Assembly (NCBI RefSeq): GCF_900105145.1
Contig: NZ_LT629752.1
Span: forward strand, 2,080,001 to 2,144,000
From: Polaribacter sp. KT25b
GTDB lineage: Bacteria > Bacteroidota > Bacteroidia > Flavobacteriales > Flavobacteriaceae
DNA: 64,000 bases
Direction of reading: 5' to 3'
Positions within the stretch are counted from its first letter, which is position 1. Each line of letters begins with the position of its first letter. The translations under genes and the position numbers were made by a program. The notes below the pieces were generated by a model that saw only the letters and a list, made by a program, of their open reading frames with translations, was not told the origin of the DNA and did not search any database. Of the stretch, positions 34,601-43,326 are shown piece after piece.

Positions 34601-34643
34601 TAAAGGTAATCTTGATTGATTAATTAAAATATGATATTCATCA
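34601..34643 (-). promoter_or_regulatory. FNR-like box and -7 element of small protein gene A
   Basis: TGATATTCATCA (34632-34643) is followed on the minus strand by TACCTTTA (34608-34601), a one-mismatch TAnnTTTG. The centre-to-element distance is 36.5 bp, identical to that at ccoS and ccoI. Confidence 0.7.
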
Positions 34644-34674
34644 TAGTTTAAATTTTTATAAAAAATTGATGTTT

Positions 34675-34842
34675 TTAAAAAATAATTGACTCTAATAAGA
34701 AACCTGCGCTAATGAAAAGTATCACTATAGAGCAAATATCTAAAAAATTTATTTTTGAATCACTTAATTTGCTTAAATCGTTATAATCGCTAGAATCTTC
34801 GAATTCACTATAACCGTTAGGGTTTTGGTAAGTATTATTCAT
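34675..34842 (-). CDS. 55-aa single-helix membrane protein, tandem copy B
   Basis: The frame from ATG at 34842 to TAA at 34675 encodes 55 residues with the same architecture as copy A: polar half with YSEFEDSSDYNDLSKLSDSK, then helix INFLDICSIVILFISAG and end LLESIIF. The start codons of the two copies are 296 bp apart. The 18 bases before both ATGs are nearly identical and end in CCCCC, unusual in this AT-rich genome. No FNR-like box was found upstream of this copy. Family and function are unknown. Confidence 0.8.
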   Translation of the reverse strand: MNNTYQNPNGYSEFEDSSDYNDLSKLSDSKINFLDICSIVILFISAGFLLESIIF

Positions 34843-34982
34843 TGGGGGATGAATTTTATGGTTGTTAAAATAATATTGATAAAAGTAAGAAAAACATATT
34901 TAACTACCAACAAAATATAATTCTTTTTTATACCTGATAAAAAAGTTAAACAAAACTTGTAATTTCATAAAATTAAAATTTA

Positions 34983-36344
34983 TTAAATTGTCATAGAAAA
35001 CAACTTTGTTTCTGGCTGTTTCTTTTGTAATTTTTTATCAAAAGCCATACAAATATTTCTTACATAAGCTCTTGCTGAATCTGGAACTGACAATGAATTT
35101 TCTTTAATGATAACCAAACCATCATTTTGCATTTCTTGCAACAAGCTTAAATGAGATTCAATATTTTTTATTTTAGTAGATTTATCATCCCACGAAGTGG
35201 AAAAATTACACATAATATTTAAAATATGCTTTCTAATAATTTGATCTTCTTCTGATAAAATATGACCTCTAAAAACTGGGATTTCTCCTGAATTTACAAT
35301 CTTTTGATATTCTTTTACAGTTTTTACATTTTGTGCAAATCCGTACCAAGAATCAGAAATAGCAGACATTCCTAAACCAATCATTAATTGGGTTTTATTA
35401 GATGTATAACCCATAAAATTTCTATGCAAAGTTTTACTAATTGTTGCTTTATATAATGAGTCTGTTTTTAAAGCAAAATGATCCATACCTATTTCTTCGT
35501 AACCCAATTCAAAAAAAAGTTCTTTTCCTATTTCGTAAAGCTCTCTTTTTTCTTCATTTTTTGGTAAATCTTTTTCATTAAAACCTCTCTGCCCTACACC
35601 TTTTACCCAAGGAACATGAGCATAACTGTAAAAAGAAATTCTGTCTGGTTGTAATTCTTTTGTTTTTTTGATGGTATATAAAACGTTCTCTTTGGTTTGA
35701 AATGGTAAACCAAAAATTAAATCGTGACTTACTGATGTATAACCAATTTCTCTAGCCCAATTTGTAACGTTTTTAACTTCTTCAAAAGGTTGAATTCTAT
35801 GAATTGCTTGCTGAACTTTTTCATTATAGTCTTGTACCCCAAAACTAACTCTTGTAAAACCAACATCAAACAAAGTTTGTAATTGCTCTTTTGTGGTATT
35901 ACTTGGATGACCTTCAAAACTAAATTCTGATTCTGGATGTTTTATTGCATTCTCAAACAATCCATCAATTAAATATTTTAAATTTTCTTTAGAAAAAAAA
36001 GTTGGTGTTCCTCCTCCTAAATGCAACTCTTTTACAATTGGTTTTTCATCAACCAAATTAATATATAATTTCCATTCTTTTAAAACAGTTTCTATATAAT
36101 CTTCTTCAACTTCGTGACGTTTTGTAATGTGTTTATGACACGCGCAAAACGTGCATAAACTCTCACAAAAAGGCAAATGAATATATAAACTTATACCTTC
36201 TTTACTATTACTTTCTATAAATGATTGTTTAAATGTTTCAATCCATTTTTCTTTGGTAAAAGTTTCATTATCCCAAAAAGGTACCGTTGGATAACTCGTA
36301 TATCTTGGCCCTGGAATATTATATTTTTGTACTAATGATTTCAT
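34983..36344 (-). CDS. hemN: Oxygen-independent coproporphyrinogen III oxidase (radical SAM)
   Basis: The 453-aa protein has the HemN motif YIHLPFCESLCTFCACHKH, with the CxxxCxxC [4Fe-4S] radical SAM site and the additional Cys. HLGGGTPTFFS and SFGVQDYNEKVQQAIHR follow, and the C-terminal HemN domain ends near residue 450. It makes protoporphyrinogen IX when oxygen is low, fitting its place among cbb3 oxidase genes. The start at 36344 gives MKSLVQKYNIPGPRYTSYPT, the normal N terminus. No FNR-like box was seen in the 184-bp upstream gap. Confidence 0.93.
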   Translation of the reverse strand: MKSLVQKYNIPGPRYTSYPTVPFWDNETFTKEKWIETFKQSFIESNSKEGISLYIHLPFCESLCTFCACHKHITKRHEVEEDYIETVLKEWKLYINLVDEKPIVKELHLGGGTPTFFSKENLKYLIDGLFENAIKHPESEFSFEGHPSNTTKEQLQTLFDVGFTRVSFGVQDYNEKVQQAIHRIQPFEEVKNVTNWAREIGYTSVSHDLIFGLPFQTKENVLYTIKKTKELQPDRISFYSYAHVPWVKGVGQRGFNEKDLPKNEEKRELYEIGKELFFELGYEEIGMDHFALKTDSLYKATISKTLHRNFMGYTSNKTQLMIGLGMSAISDSWYGFAQNVKTVKEYQKIVNSGEIPVFRGHILSEEDQIIRKHILNIMCNFSTSWDDKSTKIKNIESHLSLLQEMQNDGLVIIKENSLSVPDSARAYVRNICMAFDKKLQKKQPETKLFSMTI

Positions 36345-36528
36345 GTATTTTTGTTACAATTGTATTTTATTATTGAAAACTAAACTTGAACCTTGCCAAG
36401 AATTCACAAATAATAAAACTTATACTTAAAAAAGAATTACACAAATTTTAAGGAAATATTTTATTAGTTAAATACCCCTTACAATTTAAAAACTCTAATT
36501 CGTGAATTTGTAGTTATTTTTTATCAAA

Positions 36529-37227
36529 CTAACTCAATTCTAAAGCAATTTCTATCATTTCTTTAAATGTTTGTTCTCTTTCTTCGGATGTGGTTCTTTC
36601 TTTGGTAACCAAACTATCAGAAATTGTTAAAATCGACAATGCGTTTACATTGTGTTTAGCGGCAACAGTATATAAACCAGAAGTTTCCATTTCTACACAT
36701 AAAACTCCATAATCTGCCCATTTTTTGTAACTGTCAAAATCATCTGCATAAAACTCATCAGAACTTAAAATACCTCCAGCTTTTACCTCAATATTTTTTT
36801 CTTTTGCTACTTCAATTGCTTTTTGAAATAATTTAAAACTAGCAGTTGGCGCATAATCTGCTCCATTAAAACGAATGGTATTTAATCCAGAATTTGTTGA
36901 AGCTGCCATTGCTAAAACAATATCTCTAATTTTAACTTCTTTTTGATAAGAACCTGCAGAGCCAACTCTTATTAAGTTTTTTACGCCGTAATCATTTATA
37001 AGCTCATGAGCATAAATTAGCGTAGACGGAATTCCCATTCCAGTTCCTTGTACAGAAATTCTTTTACCTTTATAAGTACCAGTAAAACCATACATTCCGC
37101 GTACATCATTATATTGAAAAATATCTTTTAGAAAAGTATCAGCAATCCATTTTGCTCTCATAGGATCTCCAGGTAATAAAACCGTTTCTGCTATTTCTCC
37201 TTTTTTTGCTCCGATGTGTACACTCAT
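36529..37227 (-). CDS. deoD: Purine-nucleoside phosphorylase, DeoD type
   Basis: The 232-aa protein shows the hexameric DeoD family pattern: [20 protein letters not shown] at the start, the phosphate loop RVGSAGS, and the catalytic Asp in TISDSL. It phosphorolyses purine (deoxy)nucleosides to base and pentose-1-phosphate in the cytoplasm. It begins only 2 bp after the ccoI stop, so it is very probably co-transcribed with ccoI, an unusual pairing without an obvious functional reason. Confidence 0.93.
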   Translation of the reverse strand: MSVHIGAKKGEIAETVLLPGDPMRAKWIADTFLKDIFQYNDVRGMYGFTGTYKGKRISVQGTGMGIPSTLIYAHELINDYGVKNLIRVGSAGSYQKEVKIRDIVLAMAASTNSGLNTIRFNGADYAPTASFKLFQKAIEVAKEKNIEVKAGGILSSDEFYADDFDSYKKWADYGVLCVEMETSGLYTVAAKHNVNALSILTISDSLVTKERTTSEEREQTFKEMIEIALELS

Positions 37228-37229
37228 AA

Positions 37230-39605
37230 TTATTTTATTTTTTTTCCGATTAAATTGGTTAAAATTGTTGTAAAAATCACAATACTTATTGAACTTAAAG
37301 GCATTAATATTGCTGCAATTACTGGCATTAAATCTCCTTTTACTGCAAAATACAAACCAATTATATTATAACAAAGCGAAAGTAAAAAACTTTGCTTTAT
37401 TACTTTAATTCCTTTTTTTGATGCTTTTAAAAAATCATCAATTTTATTAAATTGAGAAGCATCTAAAATAGCATCACATGCAGGAGAAAACACATTAATA
37501 TCTTCTGATAAGGAAATACCAACATCACTTTTTGCCAGCGCTCCAGCATCATTTAAACCATCGCCAATCATGGCAACTTTTTTATTTTCTTTCTGAAAAC
37601 TAGCTACAACTTCTAATTTATCTTCTGGCTTTTGATTAAAAATTAATTTAGTTTCTTTTGGTAAGTTTTCTTGTAAAAATTCTTTTTCTCCTTCGTTATC
37701 TCCAGAAACTATTGCCAAATCATACTCGTTTTTTAACGAATTAAAAAGCGAACTCACTCCTTTTCTGTAAGAATTTTTAAAGATAAATTTACCTTTATAA
37801 TCATCATTAAAGCTTACATGCACAGAAGTATCAAAAGAAAATATATCTTCATCTTTTTTAACAAATGTAGCAGAACCTAATTTTAATTTTTCGCCTTTAT
37901 AATCTACCTCAATTCCTTTTCCAATAATTTCGTTATAATTAGAAACTGTTAACGTTTCTAATTCTGGAAATGTGTTATATAAACTTCTACTTAAAGGATG
38001 ATTTGATGCTCTTAAAGAACTTTTTAAAATCCTTTTTTCTTGTTTATTTAAAGTTTTACCAACATAAGAAACTGTGTTTTCTTTATTAGTTGTTAACGTA
38101 CCAGTTTTATCAAAAATAATTGAATTTATGCTCGCTAATTGCTCTATAACTGTTGCATTTTTTAAATAGAATTTTTTCTTACCAAAAATTCTTAACAGAT
38201 TTCCTAAAGCAAAAGGAGCTGCTAATGCAATTGCACAAGGACAAGCAATTATTAATACCGCTGTAAAAACATTTAATGCTTTTGATGAATCGAAATATAA
38301 CCAATATGCGGTTGATAAAAAAGCTACAGACAACACAAATATGGTAAAGTTTTTACTAATTTTATCTGTTAATGTTTTAAAAGATGATGATTTGTCTTTT
38401 GCAAAAACATCATTACTCCAAAGTTGGGTTAAATAACTTTGAGAAACAGAGGCTAAAACTTCCATTTCTATTACTCCAGAAAGTTGTTTTCCTCCTGCAA
38501 ATAATTTATCGCCAGATTTTTTAGCAACTGGCACAGCTTCACCAGTAACAAAACTGTAATCTATTTGTGCGTTTCCGTTAATAAGAATTCCATCAACAGG
38601 TATTAATTCTTGATTTCTTATTAATAATCTATCTCCTTTTTCAACATCATAAATTTGTATATTTTCTTCTTTCTGATTAGAAGTAATTCGAGTTACAGCA
38701 ATTGGAAAATACGATTTATAATCTCGTTCAAAAGACAAAAAATTGTATGTTTTTTGCTGAAAAAATCTTCCTAAAAGTAAGAAAAAAACCAAACCTGTTA
38801 AACTATCAAAAAAACCGGTTCCTAAATCAAAAATAATCTCAACTGTACTTCTTATAAAAAGCACAGAAATACCGAGTGCAATTGGCACATCAATATTTAA
38901 AATTCTAGAACGTAAACCTTTATAAGCCGAAATAAAATAATCATTTCCTGCGTAAAAAACAACAGGCAATGAGAAGAAAAACATTAACCATCTAAAGATA
39001 AATTTATATTGTTCTAACCAAAATTCTGATACTTCAAAATATTCTGGAAACGACAAAAACATTACATTACCAAAGGCAAAACCGGCAATACCAAGTTTAT
39101 AAATTAAACTTCTATCTACCTTCTTTTTACCCGTTTCATAATCTTCTAAACTAATATAAGGTTCGTAACCTATTGAACTTAACAACAGTACAATTTCTTT
39201 AAGTGAAATCGTTTCTGCATTAAATGTAATTCGAACTTTTTTATTAGGAAAATCTACTTGCGATGTATTAATTTTGGCGTTTAATTTATGTAGATTTTCT
39301 AAAACCCAAATACAAGAACTACAATGAATATGAGGAATATAAAAGGTCGCTATTTGAGTATTTCCGTCATTAAAATCTAACAGTTTTTCTATAATTTCTT
39401 TGTTATCAAGAAAATCATACTTACCAATAATTTCTGTTGGAATTGCACCTGGATTATCCTGAAAATCATAATAACAAGTTAAATCATTTTCAGAGAAAAT
39501 TTCATAAACTGTTTTACAGCCATTGCAGCAGAAAGATTTATCTCCTACTTTAATAATGGTATCATCACAAGAATCCCCACAATGATAACAATGTGTAGTT
39601 TTCAT
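37230..39605 (-). CDS. ccoI: Copper-translocating P1B-type ATPase CcoI (FixI)
   Basis: The protein has an N-terminal metal-binding region ([20 protein letters not shown]), an HMA-like domain with [13 protein letters not shown], eight membrane helices, the CPC motif ([13 protein letters not shown]), the phosphorylation site FDKTGTLT, the HP motif in SNHPLS and [12 protein letters not shown]. It exports copper for the CuB site of cbb3 oxidase. The open frame extends to 39635, but I prefer the ATG at 39605 ([11 protein letters not shown]), giving 791 aa: the longer start would lie inside the predicted -7 element at 39625-39632. It is followed after 2 bp by deoD. Confidence 0.93.
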   Translation of the reverse strand: MKTTHCYHCGDSCDDTIIKVGDKSFCCNGCKTVYEIFSENDLTCYYDFQDNPGAIPTEIIGKYDFLDNKEIIEKLLDFNDGNTQIATFYIPHIHCSSCIWVLENLHKLNAKINTSQVDFPNKKVRITFNAETISLKEIVLLLSSIGYEPYISLEDYETGKKKVDRSLIYKLGIAGFAFGNVMFLSFPEYFEVSEFWLEQYKFIFRWLMFFFSLPVVFYAGNDYFISAYKGLRSRILNIDVPIALGISVLFIRSTVEIIFDLGTGFFDSLTGLVFFLLLGRFFQQKTYNFLSFERDYKSYFPIAVTRITSNQKEENIQIYDVEKGDRLLIRNQELIPVDGILINGNAQIDYSFVTGEAVPVAKKSGDKLFAGGKQLSGVIEMEVLASVSQSYLTQLWSNDVFAKDKSSSFKTLTDKISKNFTIFVLSVAFLSTAYWLYFDSSKALNVFTAVLIIACPCAIALAAPFALGNLLRIFGKKKFYLKNATVIEQLASINSIIFDKTGTLTTNKENTVSYVGKTLNKQEKRILKSSLRASNHPLSRSLYNTFPELETLTVSNYNEIIGKGIEVDYKGEKLKLGSATFVKKDEDIFSFDTSVHVSFNDDYKGKFIFKNSYRKGVSSLFNSLKNEYDLAIVSGDNEGEKEFLQENLPKETKLIFNQKPEDKLEVVASFQKENKKVAMIGDGLNDAGALAKSDVGISLSEDINVFSPACDAILDASQFNKIDDFLKASKKGIKVIKQSFLLSLCYNIIGLYFAVKGDLMPVIAAILMPLSSISIVIFTTILTNLIGKKIK

Positions 39606-39624
39606 ATTTACTCTTTTGCCTATA

Positions 39625-39667
39625 CAAATTTCCAATAAGAATCGATTTTAAAATATGATATTTATCA
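39625..39667 (-). promoter_or_regulatory. FNR-like box and -7 element of ccoI
   Basis: TGATATTTATCA (39656-39667) lies between the divergent ccoI and Crp/Fnr genes. On the minus strand GAAATTTG (39632-39625), a one-mismatch TAnnTTTG, is 36.5 bp from the box centre, the same distance as at the other two sites. Confidence 0.7.
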
Positions 39668-39677
39668 GTTTTTTCAA

Positions 39678-39685
39678 TATATTTG
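39678..39685 (+). promoter_or_regulatory. -7 element of the Crp/Fnr regulator gene
   Basis: TATATTTG at 39678-39685 is an exact TAnnTTTG match 22 bp before the ATG at 39708. The shared FNR-like box (39656-39667) overlaps the -33 region on this strand, so a bound regulator could block its own gene while activating ccoI. Confidence 0.6.
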
Positions 39686-39707
39686 TCTTGTAAAACACTT
39701 TCAAATA

Positions 39708-40394
39708 ATGAGTAAATGTGAACAATGTATTGTACGCAAATTTAATTCTTTAAAAGAACTAACCAAAGACGAATTAATTAGAATTACTGCTTGTAAAAGT
39801 TCTAAAAATATAAAAAAAGGTGACGTTATTTTTAAGGAAGGCGATCATTTAAACGGTATTTTTTGTATAAAAGATGGTGTCTGTAAAGTTTCTAAAATGA
39901 GTGATAACGGCAGAAATCAAATTATAAATTTAATACAAAAAGGAAATATACTTGGTGAAAGAAGTTTAATTTCTGATCAAACATCTAATTTAACAGCAAT
40001 TGCGCTAAGCGATATGTCTGTTTGTTTTATACCTAAAGAAGAAATTATTAGAGATCTTGAAAATAATCCTAATTTTACGCTAGACCTTTTAAAAACAATG
40101 GCAAATTCTTTAAAAAATGCCGATAATTTAGTGGTAGGAATGGCTCAAAAAAGTGTAAAACAACGTTTAGCAGATACGCTTTTACTTTTGCAAAAAAAAT
40201 TTAGTACCAATAGTAAAGGCGCAATAAATATTCAACTTTCTAGAGAAGATATTGCAAATATAATTGGTACTGCAACCGAATCTGCAATTCGTCTATTATC
40301 AGAATTAAAAAAGAAAAAAATTATTGGTTTTGTTGGTAAAGATATTACCATTTTAGACGATAAAGAACTAGAAAAAATTGCACAAGGTTTCTAG
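39708..40394 (+). CDS. Crp/Fnr-family transcriptional regulator with N-terminal cysteines
   Basis: The 228-aa protein has an N-terminal CxxC (Cys4, Cys7) and Cys29, a cyclic-nucleotide-binding-like domain (about residues 25-140), a dimer helix, and a winged helix-turn-helix (about 150-215) with LSREDIANIIGTATESAIRL. The E-x3-R spacing in ESAIR matches the recognition helix of FNR/CRP. Clustered cysteines allow an oxygen-labile Fe-S cluster, but this is not proven. It is divergent from ccoI and near three FNR-like boxes, so it likely controls the cbb3 cluster in low oxygen. Confidence 0.88.
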   Translation: MSKCEQCIVRKFNSLKELTKDELIRITACKSSKNIKKGDVIFKEGDHLNGIFCIKDGVCKVSKMSDNGRNQIINLIQKGNILGERSLISDQTSNLTAIALSDMSVCFIPKEEIIRDLENNPNFTLDLLKTMANSLKNADNLVVGMAQKSVKQRLADTLLLLQKKFSTNSKGAINIQLSREDIANIIGTATESAIRLLSELKKKKIIGFVGKDITILDDKELEKIAQGF

Positions 40395-40492
40395 TTAATT
40401 AATAGAAGTTTATTATTTAGTTAGTTACCGTTATTAAACATCAGTTTGTAAACTTTTACTACATTTGTTTAAACAATGAACCCCAACTTAAT

Positions 40493-41143
40493 ATGAAACA
40501 ACTTATAATTTTTATTCTTATAATTATAGCTGGCTTAATTGGTTATGGAAAATATAATCAATACAAAAGATATAATTCTCCTCAAATTAATTACAAAACC
40601 GATAAAAAACTTGATATTTCTTATCATAATCAAGATCTTGTTTTAAGATATTATGAAGCTGTAGAAAATTTAGATAGCTTTACAATGTTGCAATGGTCTG
40701 CAAATAATATTGATGTTAGAACGCCAGAAGATGATGATGATGCAACTAAAAATGCAGTAAATACTTATGCAAAAAAATTAGCAAAAGTTAATTATTACGA
40801 AATGATTCTTGAAAATTCTTTACAATTAAAAGAAAAAGGGCTTTCTAATAATGAAATAAAATTTATTGAAGAAAACGGAATTGATTTAGCTTCTTATAAA
40901 AAAGAAGTGAATTTTAAAATTATAAAAAACTTATTTGATCCAAAAGTAAATTTATATAAAGGCGAAAAAAACGCTATTATTTTTGAAGTTCAAAAACGAT
41001 TAAATGATCTTGGCAGCAATATTAAAATAGATGGTGTTTATAGAACAGAAACCTTAGAAGCTATTAAAAATTTTGAAGAAAAAAATAATCTTTTAGCCGA
41101 TGGTTTTATAGATGAATTAACTTTAGAATTAATGTTTAAATAA
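40493..41143 (+). CDS. Peptidoglycan-binding-domain protein, membrane anchored
   Basis: The 216-aa protein has an N-terminal membrane anchor (about residues 4-19), a largely polar middle with DVRTPEDDDDATKNAVNTYA, and a C-terminal PG_binding_1 domain (about 160-216) with EVQKRLNDLGSNIKIDGVYR followed by TLEAIKNFEEKNNL. It probably binds cell wall from the periplasmic side; no catalytic domain is visible. It stands alone, convergent with the menaquinone operon. Confidence 0.75.
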   Translation: MKQLIIFILIIIAGLIGYGKYNQYKRYNSPQINYKTDKKLDISYHNQDLVLRYYEAVENLDSFTMLQWSANNIDVRTPEDDDDATKNAVNTYAKKLAKVNYYEMILENSLQLKEKGLSNNEIKFIEENGIDLASYKKEVNFKIIKNLFDPKVNLYKGEKNAIIFEVQKRLNDLGSNIKIDGVYRTETLEAIKNFEEKNNLLADGFIDELTLELMFK

Positions 41144-41256
41144 AACTTTAAATCTTATTATTTTAATTAAAAAAAGCATCGCCACAAGGGCACCAGGTAT
41201 ATTTCTGAAATAAATATTTTGCATTTAAAAGAAGCTTAGCCGAATTAAATCCTTAT

Positions 41257-42333
41257 TTATCGCCCTGCGATTAAATCCAATGTTTTTTTACGTTGGATTT
41301 TTTTTGTTTCAGTTTCTAAAAAATTAGCAATAAAATAAATTTCTTTCGGAATTTCAAATTTTGAAAGTGATGCTGTTTTTTTTATTTCTTCTGATAAAAA
41401 ACTTTGATAATTAAAAATTTTAGAATTTTCTAACTCAACAATCAAAACCAATTTTTCTCCTAATTTTTCATCAGCAATTCCTGTTACAAAAAAACGGTTT
41501 ATAATTATTTCTGATAGCTTCTCCTCTATTTTCTCTGGATGTAATTTAATTCCGCCAGAATTTATAACATTATCAAAACGACCTAACCATTCAAACTGAG
41601 TATCAGAAATTAATTGCACAACATCATTTGTAAAAATGAGTTCTTCAGAAACTTTTGGAGCATCAATTACCAAACAATTTCTTTCATCTTTATAAATTGT
41701 AACATTTGGTAACGTTTGATAAAAATCAGGAATTAAATCAATGTTATTCAATTTTTTAACAGCAATATGTGTAATCGTTTCTGTCATTCCGTAAGTTGCA
41801 AAAACTGCTGTAGAAACATTTTGAATCTTACGCTCTAATTCTTTAGAAACAACCCCGCCACCAACAATTAATTTCTTTATTTTAGAAATTTTAGCAATTG
41901 AATTTTCTAATTGCAAAGGCACCATTGCAGAAAAGTCATATTCTTTATCAACCTTTTCTAAAGGATAAGAATTAGGTGCTACAACATCTAAATGCCAGCC
42001 CAGAGTAATAGCTCTAATCAACATTAATTTACCAGCAATATAAGCTGTAGGCAAACATAATAAAGCAGTTGTATTCTTTTGTAAATCAAAATAGTTACCT
42101 GTTGCAATTGCAGAATTTATAACAAATTCTTTTTTTAATAAAATAGGTTTTGGTCTTCCTGTAGAGCCAGAAGTTTGCACTGTAATTCTATCATCTACAG
42201 AAAACCAACTTTCTAAAAATGAATAAATTTCATCAGAAAAAGATTTTGTATACATTAAAATTTCATCTACAGAAGTAAATGAAAATCCATTTAATTTAAA
42301 ATCTTTATGAAATTTATTCTGTTCCAAGTTCAT
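41257..42333 (-). CDS. menE: o-Succinylbenzoate-CoA ligase
   Basis: The 358-aa protein is a short member of the AMP-forming acyl-CoA synthetase family. It has the P-loop-like VQTSGSTGRPKPILLKK, ATYGMTETITHIA, and the adenylate-binding RFDNVINSGGIKLHPE; the C-terminal ligase subdomain ends with KKIQRKKTL, carrying the acylation Lys. Flavobacterial MenE proteins are of this reduced length. It is the last gene of an operon with menC and menA, supporting the menaquinone assignment. It overlaps the CPBP gene by 20 bp. Confidence 0.87.
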   Translation of the reverse strand: MNLEQNKFHKDFKLNGFSFTSVDEILMYTKSFSDEIYSFLESWFSVDDRITVQTSGSTGRPKPILLKKEFVINSAIATGNYFDLQKNTTALLCLPTAYIAGKLMLIRAITLGWHLDVVAPNSYPLEKVDKEYDFSAMVPLQLENSIAKISKIKKLIVGGGVVSKELERKIQNVSTAVFATYGMTETITHIAVKKLNNIDLIPDFYQTLPNVTIYKDERNCLVIDAPKVSEELIFTNDVVQLISDTQFEWLGRFDNVINSGGIKLHPEKIEEKLSEIIINRFFVTGIADEKLGEKLVLIVELENSKIFNYQSFLSEEIKKTASLSKFEIPKEIYFIANFLETETKKIQRKKTLDLIAGR

Positions 42334-43291
42334 CTAAAACTCTATAGTTTTCTTTTAAATTTACTGGTTTTACAATTTTCCCTGTCAATTTTTCTAACCA
42401 ATTATTCCAACCATATTTTTTAGAAAACAGCCATAAAATTAAAGGATATAAAACAAAAACGGGGATAAACATCTCCCAAGTTACAGAAGGTTCTGACGAA
42501 TCTATAAAAAGCGCATCAGTTTGAAAAACCATCCAATCTGTTGTTACTAAAAAAGCTGCAAGCATATTATTTACTGCATGCAAACCTAAAGCTAATTCTG
42601 TTCCTTCGTCCATTAAAGTAGTAATTCCATAGAAAAAACCAGTTCCAATATAAAATACCATTGTAATCATTCCTAATTTTTGAACCTCAGGATTTGCGCC
42701 ATGTAACAAACCAAAACAAACAGAAGTTATTAATAAAGGAACCCACCTGTTTTTTGCTAAAACGCCCAATCCTTGCATAAAATATCCTCTAAATAGCAAC
42801 TCTTCTAAACTTGTTTGTAAGGGAATAAATACAACTGAAATTGCGACTAAAATGAAAAATGGTTTTGCATTAAAGTTAAAAGTGTAATGTTCTGGAGTTA
42901 ATAAAATACCTAAAATGGTAAAAACAACTACCAATGTTCCCCAAATTAAAAAGGCAAACCAAAAACGTTTCCAATCAATTTTTTTTCTACTTGTAACTAA
43001 AGATGTTATTGTTCTTTTATGAATATATTTAACGCCAATAATTAAAAAAACAAGACCAACTGCAAACATAAAAAGCATTAAAAACAAAAATAAATTTTTG
43101 TTAATGTCCAAAGTCATAAAATTATCTGCGCCAGCAGCAGCAAATTCTGCCAAATCTGCAGAATGAAAATAAGCTACAAGTGTTAACGGAATTGCGCCTA
43201 AAACTTGCCATCCTATAAAAACTAAAATAATAGTAAGTACCCAATGATACCATTCGTTATTTCCTTTAAAAGCTTGTTGTATATAATTCAT
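42314..43291 (-). CDS. CPBP-family intramembrane metalloprotease-like protein
   Basis: The 325-aa protein has about eight membrane helices and the CPBP/Abi motifs: EELLFRGYFMQG (motif 1, EExxxR), CFGLLHGANP (motif 2, His) and GLHAVNN (motif 3). Members are Rce1-type glutamate-histidine intramembrane proteases or related factors. It lies between menC and menE; this conserved neighbourhood need not mean a menaquinone role. The substrate is unknown. Confidence 0.87.
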   Translation of the reverse strand: MNYIQQAFKGNNEWYHWVLTIILVFIGWQVLGAIPLTLVAYFHSADLAEFAAAGADNFMTLDINKNLFLFLMLFMFAVGLVFLIIGVKYIHKRTITSLVTSRKKIDWKRFWFAFLIWGTLVVVFTILGILLTPEHYTFNFNAKPFFILVAISVVFIPLQTSLEELLFRGYFMQGLGVLAKNRWVPLLITSVCFGLLHGANPEVQKLGMITMVFYIGTGFFYGITTLMDEGTELALGLHAVNNMLAAFLVTTDWMVFQTDALFIDSSEPSVTWEMFIPVFVLYPLILWLFSKKYGWNNWLEKLTGKIVKPVNLKENYRVLDELGTE

Positions 43292-43326
43292 TTTTATTTT
43301 CTGTGAATCTGATTTTGAACTCAGAA

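Larger units (their letters stand above)
34379..34870 (-). repeat. Tandem duplication of a small gene with its 5' leader
   Basis: Two units, starting at 34546 and 34842 on the minus strand, share coding sequence and about 20 bp of leader (complement of gggggatgaattttatgg). The stretch between them has diverged, and only the downstream copy has an FNR-like box and its own terminator. Confidence 0.8.
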
